DNA from: Marinobacter arenosus
GTDB lineage: Bacteria; Pseudomonadota; Gammaproteobacteria; Pseudomonadales; Oleiphilaceae
Direction: 5' to 3'
Assembly: GCF_019264345.1 (NCBI RefSeq)
Contig: NZ_JAHVAO010000007.1
Coordinates: 1 to 7,058 of the forward strand
DNA: 7,058 nt
Shown: piece by piece, positions 4,991 to 7,058 of the stretch
Layout: each line of letters starts with the position of its first letter
Numbering within the stretch: position 1 is the first letter of the stretch
Program-made: the position numbers and the translations under genes
Notes under the pieces: model-generated
Databases searched by the model: none
What the model was told of the DNA's origin: nothing
The model's input: only the letters and a program-made list of their open reading frames with translations

Positions 4991-5071
4991 CAAGGCCATG
5001 AAGGTTGTTCCGGGCCTTCGGCCCTCCACCGGACGGCCCTGTCGGGCCGCCGCTTATGGCTGGCGTTATGT
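4985..5071 (+). repeat. attC site of cassette C11
   Basis: R'' is ACATAAC (4985-4991), the complement of the C11 core GTTATGT, and R' is GTTATGT (5065-5071). The L boxes CCAT[G]AAG/CTTATGG leave out one G. Hairpins are GGGCC-TTC-GGCCC and CGGCCC-TGTC-GGGCCG. Majority type. Confidence 0.93.
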
Positions 5072-5101
5072 GTGATTTAAGCAGTGAAGACGGGAAAGAG
5101 A

Positions 5102-5344
5102 ATGAGCAAATATCGTGAGCAACGAGAACGCCTGAATGAACGCGTGGCGATGGTTTCGAAGTTGAGTGATCAGTTCAATAGATCGAAGCCTGATTCACTA
5201 GAGAATTTGCTCCTAGTTCGGATTTTAAAAGAATTCACGCAGGCAAACGGGCTGATGCACCAAGAGCTAGAGAAACTCAGGGAAAGTGGAGAGGACAAAA
5301 CTATTTACCCGGAAAGCTCCGATTTGAATGGTGGAAACACATAA
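5102..5344 (+). CDS. Small charged helical protein, unknown function
   Basis: From ATG 5102 this is 80 residues with no recognised family. It is highly charged and almost wholly helical in character: KYREQRERLNERVAMVSKL, then LENLLLVRILKEFTQ and LMHQELEKLRESGE, with leucine spacing that could form a short coiled coil or helical dimer. There is no membrane segment, signal peptide or cysteine. Such size and composition fit antitoxins or small adaptor proteins, but nothing identifies a partner. An in-frame GTG 5084 would add six residues but has no ribosome site. ATG 5102 has the purine run GGGAAAGAG before it. A 16-codon ORF starting at the core-site ATG (5068-5118) overlaps the start in another frame. 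The stop is in the R'' box. Confidence 0.75.
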   Translation: MSKYREQRERLNERVAMVSKLSDQFNRSKPDSLENLLLVRILKEFTQANGLMHQELEKLRESGEDKTIYPESSDLNGGNT

Positions 5345-5429
5345 CTAGGCAGTCAACCGGACACCAAAAGCGTGGCGCTTTTGGTTCCCTCCGCTGGCGC
5401 TCCGGCGCCGGTTACCGTAGGCGTTAGGC
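5339..5429 (+). repeat. attC site of cassette C12 (divergent type)
   Basis: R'' is ACATAAC (5339-5345), the complement of the C12 core GTTATGT, and R' is GTTAGGC (5423-5429). It contains a perfect 10-bp stem, ACCAAAAGCG (5363-5372) with CGCTTTTGGT (5376-5385), plus AACCGG/CCGGTT outer pairing. It differs from the majority type in the L region and both hairpins. Confidence 0.88.
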
Positions 5430-5430
5430 A

Positions 5431-5436
5431 AAGGAG
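5431..5436 (+). promoter_or_regulatory. Ribosome binding site for the C13 gene
   Basis: AAGGAG is six bases before ATG 5443. This spacing favours that ATG over the TTG directly in front of it at 5440. Confidence 0.85.
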
Positions 5437-5442
5437 AGATTG

Positions 5443-6063
5443 ATGCCAGGAGTTCCTAGAGTGGACAAAGGGGAGGGGCTAATTCGTACATATGACCTAC
5501 TTCAGGCTCTCCGCAGCGACATTGATACAGCATACGAAAATCTAGAAGAAGATAGAGAATCTCAGTTTCTTCGCCGCAGTGTTGTGAGAGCGGTTTTCTC
5601 CTACATTGAGGCCATGATTGAGTGTGTTAAGGTCGAGATCAGATCAACTATAAGAACCGGTCTATATACAGAAAATCTCACGCAAAAAGAAAAAGATACA
5701 CTCGGCTCATTAGCCATCATTGGCGCGCCATCAGGAAAGTTTTTGCCGCTAGATCAGAACCTCAAAAGAACTTTTAAATTGGCTGCGAAGGTCTGGGAGC
5801 TGGATTTCAATCTTTCGACCGATGGGGAGAACTTCAGGGATTTCTTGGCAGCAAAAAAAGCCAGAAATAAACTGACCCACCCGCGTACCGTATACGATAT
5901 AGAAGTTACCGACGATGACATGCACTGCCATACGGTCGCCGGGATGTGGGTTCAGAGCGAGTTCCAAAAACTGTTTAATGAAAGGGTTACTTCACTACGC
6001 AGTGGTCTCTCAGAAGAAGAGCGATCAGCCTTAGCAAATAGAACTAAAGAGAATTATGCCTAA
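5443..6063 (+). CDS. HEPN-like domain protein (candidate RNase)
   Basis: This 206-residue protein is soluble and mainly helical, with no family name recognised. Residues 44-70 (RRSVVRAVFSYIEAMIECVK and on) look like the long helix of HEPN domains. The motif AKKARNKLTHPRT places R141 and H146 as R-N-x3-H, the catalytic signature of HEPN RNases such as those in toxin-antitoxin and abortive-infection systems. The usual HEPN order, long helices first and R-N-x3-H near the start of the last helix, is respected. No antitoxin-like partner gene (for example a MNT nucleotidyltransferase) is in the same cassette. The start is well supported by AAGGAG. The TAA stop is part of the R'' box GCCTAAC. It shares no obvious sequence similarity beyond this motif with the C9 protein. 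Confidence 0.75.
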   Translation: MPGVPRVDKGEGLIRTYDLLQALRSDIDTAYENLEEDRESQFLRRSVVRAVFSYIEAMIECVKVEIRSTIRTGLYTENLTQKEKDTLGSLAIIGAPSGKFLPLDQNLKRTFKLAAKVWELDFNLSTDGENFRDFLAAKKARNKLTHPRTVYDIEVTDDDMHCHTVAGMWVQSEFQKLFNERVTSLRSGLSEEERSALANRTKENYA

Positions 6064-6144
6064 CAATGCCATTAAGGTCGTTCCGGGCCTACGGCCCTCC
6101 ACCGGACGCCCTTGTCAGGGCGCCGCTTATGGCTGGCGTTAGGT
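6058..6144 (+). repeat. attC site of cassette C13
   Basis: R'' is GCCTAAC (6058-6064), the complement of the C13 core GTTAGGC, and R' is GTTAGGT (6138-6144). L boxes CCAT[T]AAG/CTTATGG. Hairpins are GGGCC-TAC-GGCCC and CGCCCT-TGTC-AGGGCG. It is very close to the C10 site. Confidence 0.93.
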
Positions 6145-6151
6145 TGTAAGC

Positions 6152-6418
6152 ATGATAAGTCGCTGCCCGGAATGTGAAGCCGATGTTGACTGGGTCCAAG
6201 ATCGGGTCGCAGAGCGCGGGATTTTTCTGTGGGGCTCAGTCTTCCTCGCCTTCGGTCTCCGTGACTTTAATCGATTAGTTTGCCCAAATTGTGGAGCAGT
6301 CTTTTCTGAGCCAAGAATCAAAATGTTCGGCGTTTTTGGCCCTTCAATGTACTGGGTCCCTCCTGTTTTGCTTTTCGGCACACTTTTTTCTTATGCGGTA
6401 TGGCAAATTACAACCTAA
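6152..6418 (+). CDS. Zinc-ribbon membrane protein, unknown function
   Basis: This 88-residue protein opens with CPEC (5-8), has a second knuckle CPNC (44-47) and ends in one hydrophobic segment (about 69-84, VPPVLLFGTLFSYAVW). The two CPxC pairs are typical of a four-cysteine zinc ribbon, here with an unusually long insert (IFLWGSVFLAFGLRDF, 24-39). That insert is itself hydrophobic and may touch the membrane. The likely arrangement is a cytoplasmic zinc ribbon tethered by a C-terminal helix. No named family was recognised. The start ATG 6152 has only AGGT (6141-6144) seven bases away, which lies in the attC core box, so the core site itself may serve as ribosome site. The TAA stop is in the R'' box ACCTAAC. 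Confidence 0.8.
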   Translation: MISRCPECEADVDWVQDRVAERGIFLWGSVFLAFGLRDFNRLVCPNCGAVFSEPRIKMFGVFGPSMYWVPPVLLFGTLFSYAVWQITT

Positions 6419-6497
6419 CAAGTGGTTGTAGTTTGTTCCGGCCTGCGGCCTCCACCGGACGGCCTTGACAGGCCGCCGCTAAACCAAAGCGTTATGA
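6413..6497 (+). repeat. attC site of cassette C14
   Basis: R'' is ACCTAAC (6413-6419), the complement of the C14 core GTTAGGT, and R' is GTTATGA (6491-6497). Hairpins are GGCC-TGC-GGCC and CGGCCT-TGAC-AGGCCG. It has the GTTGTAGTTTGTT/GCTAAACCA L-region subtype. Confidence 0.92.
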
Positions 6498-6507
6498 GTA
6501 ATTGAAT

Positions 6508-6849
6508 ATGGCGGGTTGCGTCCTTCGAATGCAGGGTCTCCAGAAAGAGTTGCCGGATTGTTTCGTAATATCCGGTCAATCGGCAAAATCTGTGGTGCTT
6601 GAAATCAGTGACGCGGATAAGAGTTTTCAACAGCAACTAAAAGATTCACTCGGTTTCGTTCAGGGCAATTTTGAAGAGCTGGAGGCAGTGAAAAAGGAAA
6701 ATCCGAACCTGAAGTGGGGGCTAGACTTCGGTGTTTGGCTAAAAATTCAGCTCACTCAGTCATTTGCTTTCCCATCGCAATTGGTCAATCTCGCAGGAAG
6801 CTTAGGGATGGATTTGGAGGTCTCAATCTATGCAGCAAGTGACTCATAA
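6508..6849 (+). CDS. Hypothetical soluble protein, 113 residues
   Basis: No named family was recognised. The pattern of a polar first half, LKDSLGFVQGNFEELEAVKKENP (44-66), then LDFGVW (72-77), a hydrophobic SFAFPSQLVNLAGSLGMDLEVSIY (85-108) and a short tail resembles a class of small uncharacterised bacterial proteins. In those, a 'LDFG' strand is followed by 'FP..L..LAG.LG..LE.S.Y' (recalled pattern, not checked). There is no signal peptide or membrane segment. ATG 6508 is taken as start; TTG 6502 in the same frame is possible and neither has a good ribosome site. A three-codon ORF (ATG AGT AAT TGA, 6494-6505) starting in the core site ends two bases before ATG 6508 and may allow coupled re-initiation. 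The stop is in the R'' box. Confidence 0.75.
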   Translation: MAGCVLRMQGLQKELPDCFVISGQSAKSVVLEISDADKSFQQQLKDSLGFVQGNFEELEAVKKENPNLKWGLDFGVWLKIQLTQSFAFPSQLVNLAGSLGMDLEVSIYAASDS

Positions 6850-6942
6850 CAAGGCCATCAAATTTGTTGCGGCCACGAACGACGTGGCCTCCACCGGACT
6901 GCCTACGCGTTGCTTCGGCAGCCGTTTATGGCGGCGTTATAG
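6844..6942 (+). repeat. attC site of cassette C15 (longest, 99 bases)
   Basis: R'' is TCATAAC (6844-6850), the complement of the unusual C15 core GTTATGA, and R' is GTTATAG (6936-6942). L boxes CCAT[C]AAA/TTTATGG. Both hairpins are enlarged: GGCCAC/GTGGCC and CTGCC/GGCAG with a long loop. The CTCCACCGGA linker is kept, so it is a variant of the majority type. Confidence 0.9.
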
Positions 6943-6957
6943 GGCCTCTAGACGATT

Positions 6958-7058
6958 ATGAGCAAACTGGCTGGAATGACCATCAATGAACGTCTCTTTC
7001 AAGTCGGTATCATGGATGAGTTTGATGCGGCCATTTTGTCTCGCGATCAAGAAGAAGC
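6958..7058 (+). CDS. Small conserved protein of unknown function (N-terminal part only)
   Basis: The ORF opens at ATG 6958, 21 bases into cassette C16, and runs off the window edge after 33 full codons. The visible sequence MTINERLFQVGIMDEFDAAI (7-26), then SRDQEE, follows a pattern that I recall from a family of small uncharacterised bacterial proteins (NERL...GLMDEFD.A...RD). The rest of those proteins is about as long again and helical. This is recall and cannot be verified here. No good ribosome site is seen (AGGG 6941-6944 is 13 bases away), so a start at the internal ATG 6976 (MTINERL) is an alternative. Confidence 0.7.
   Translation, partial: MSKLAGMTINERLFQVGIMDEFDAAILSRDQEE

Larger units (their letters stand above)
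1..7058 (+). mobile_element. Integron gene-cassette array (chromosomal type), 15 complete cassettes
   Basis: Sixteen attC sites occur at intervals of about 325 to 830 bases, and each follows one short + strand gene. Most attC sites are close relatives of one another, as in sedentary chromosomal integrons, whereas mobile integrons carry mixed attC types. Integron integrase (IntI) excises and inserts such units at attC, cutting between G and TT of the core site. The integrase, attI and the Pc promoter are not in this window and should lie upstream (left), judging from gene-then-attC order. No conventional promoter or U-tract terminator was recognised inside the array, so expression of most genes probably depends on read-through or weak internal promoters that cannot be confirmed by eye. 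Confidence 0.96.

Noticed and set aside
5363..5385. Perfect 10-bp hairpin as an intrinsic terminator
   Set aside because: No U-tract follows the stem, and it sits symmetrically inside an attC. The other attC hairpins also lack T-runs.
40..6942. CRISPR-like repeated motif (CTCCACCGGACGCC and similar)
   Set aside because: The spacing is irregular (hundreds of bases), the repeats are imperfect inverted repeats bounded by core sites, and genes lie between them: these are attC sites.

Overview
The window is a stretch of integron gene-cassette array, almost certainly from a chromosomal (sedentary) integron. It holds 16 attC recombination sites that separate 15 complete cassettes and two partial ones (left and right edges). 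All genes read on the + strand, and each complete cassette carries one short gene followed closely by its attC. No integrase gene or attI site is present. By the usual layout (gene first, attC after it) they should lie to the left of the window. Most attC sites share one sequence type (two GC-rich hairpins joined by CTCCACCGGA), which is the hallmark of a resident array. The attC style, the strong AAGGAG ribosome sites in some cassettes and the protein families suggest a proteobacterium, most likely a gammaproteobacterium (pseudomonad-like). The genus cannot be fixed from this sequence alone.

Cassette boundaries, cut at G^TTA, are: C0 (end only) 1-120; C1 121-446; C2 447-902; C3 903-1227; C4 1228-1650; C5 1651-2184; C6 2185-2510; C7 2511-2985; C8 2986-3428; C9 3429-4259; C10 4260-4657; C11 4658-5065; C12 5066-5423; C13 5424-6138; C14 6139-6491; C15 6492-6936; C16 (start only) 6937-7058. 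The 5' core heptamer of each cassette is complementary to the R'' heptamer of that cassette's own attC: 13 of 15 pairs are perfect, and the other two are the two copies of one duplicated cassette. This fixes the boundaries independently of any attC consensus.

Contents: C1 and C6 are identical 326-bp cassettes encoding a 70-aa two-helix membrane protein. C2 encodes a three-helix membrane protein, C3 a DUF3565 protein, C4 a small two-helix membrane protein, C5 an SRPBCC (START/Bet v1-like) protein, C7 a secreted protein, C8 an unknown protein with one hydrophobic segment, C9 a putative zinc-ribbon plus HEPN protein, C10 an unknown soluble protein, C11 a DUF2695 protein, C12 a small charged helical protein, C13 a second HEPN-like protein, C14 a zinc-ribbon membrane protein, C15 an unknown soluble protein, and C16 the start of a small conserved protein.

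The genes do not form a pathway. They are independently acquired units sharing an orientation and probably any read-through transcription. The points most worth following are the exact cassette duplication, the two cassettes with HEPN RNase motifs (candidate defence or toxin functions), the run of tiny membrane proteins, the three attC sites of foreign type, and the very short upstream ORFs made by or next to the core sites.
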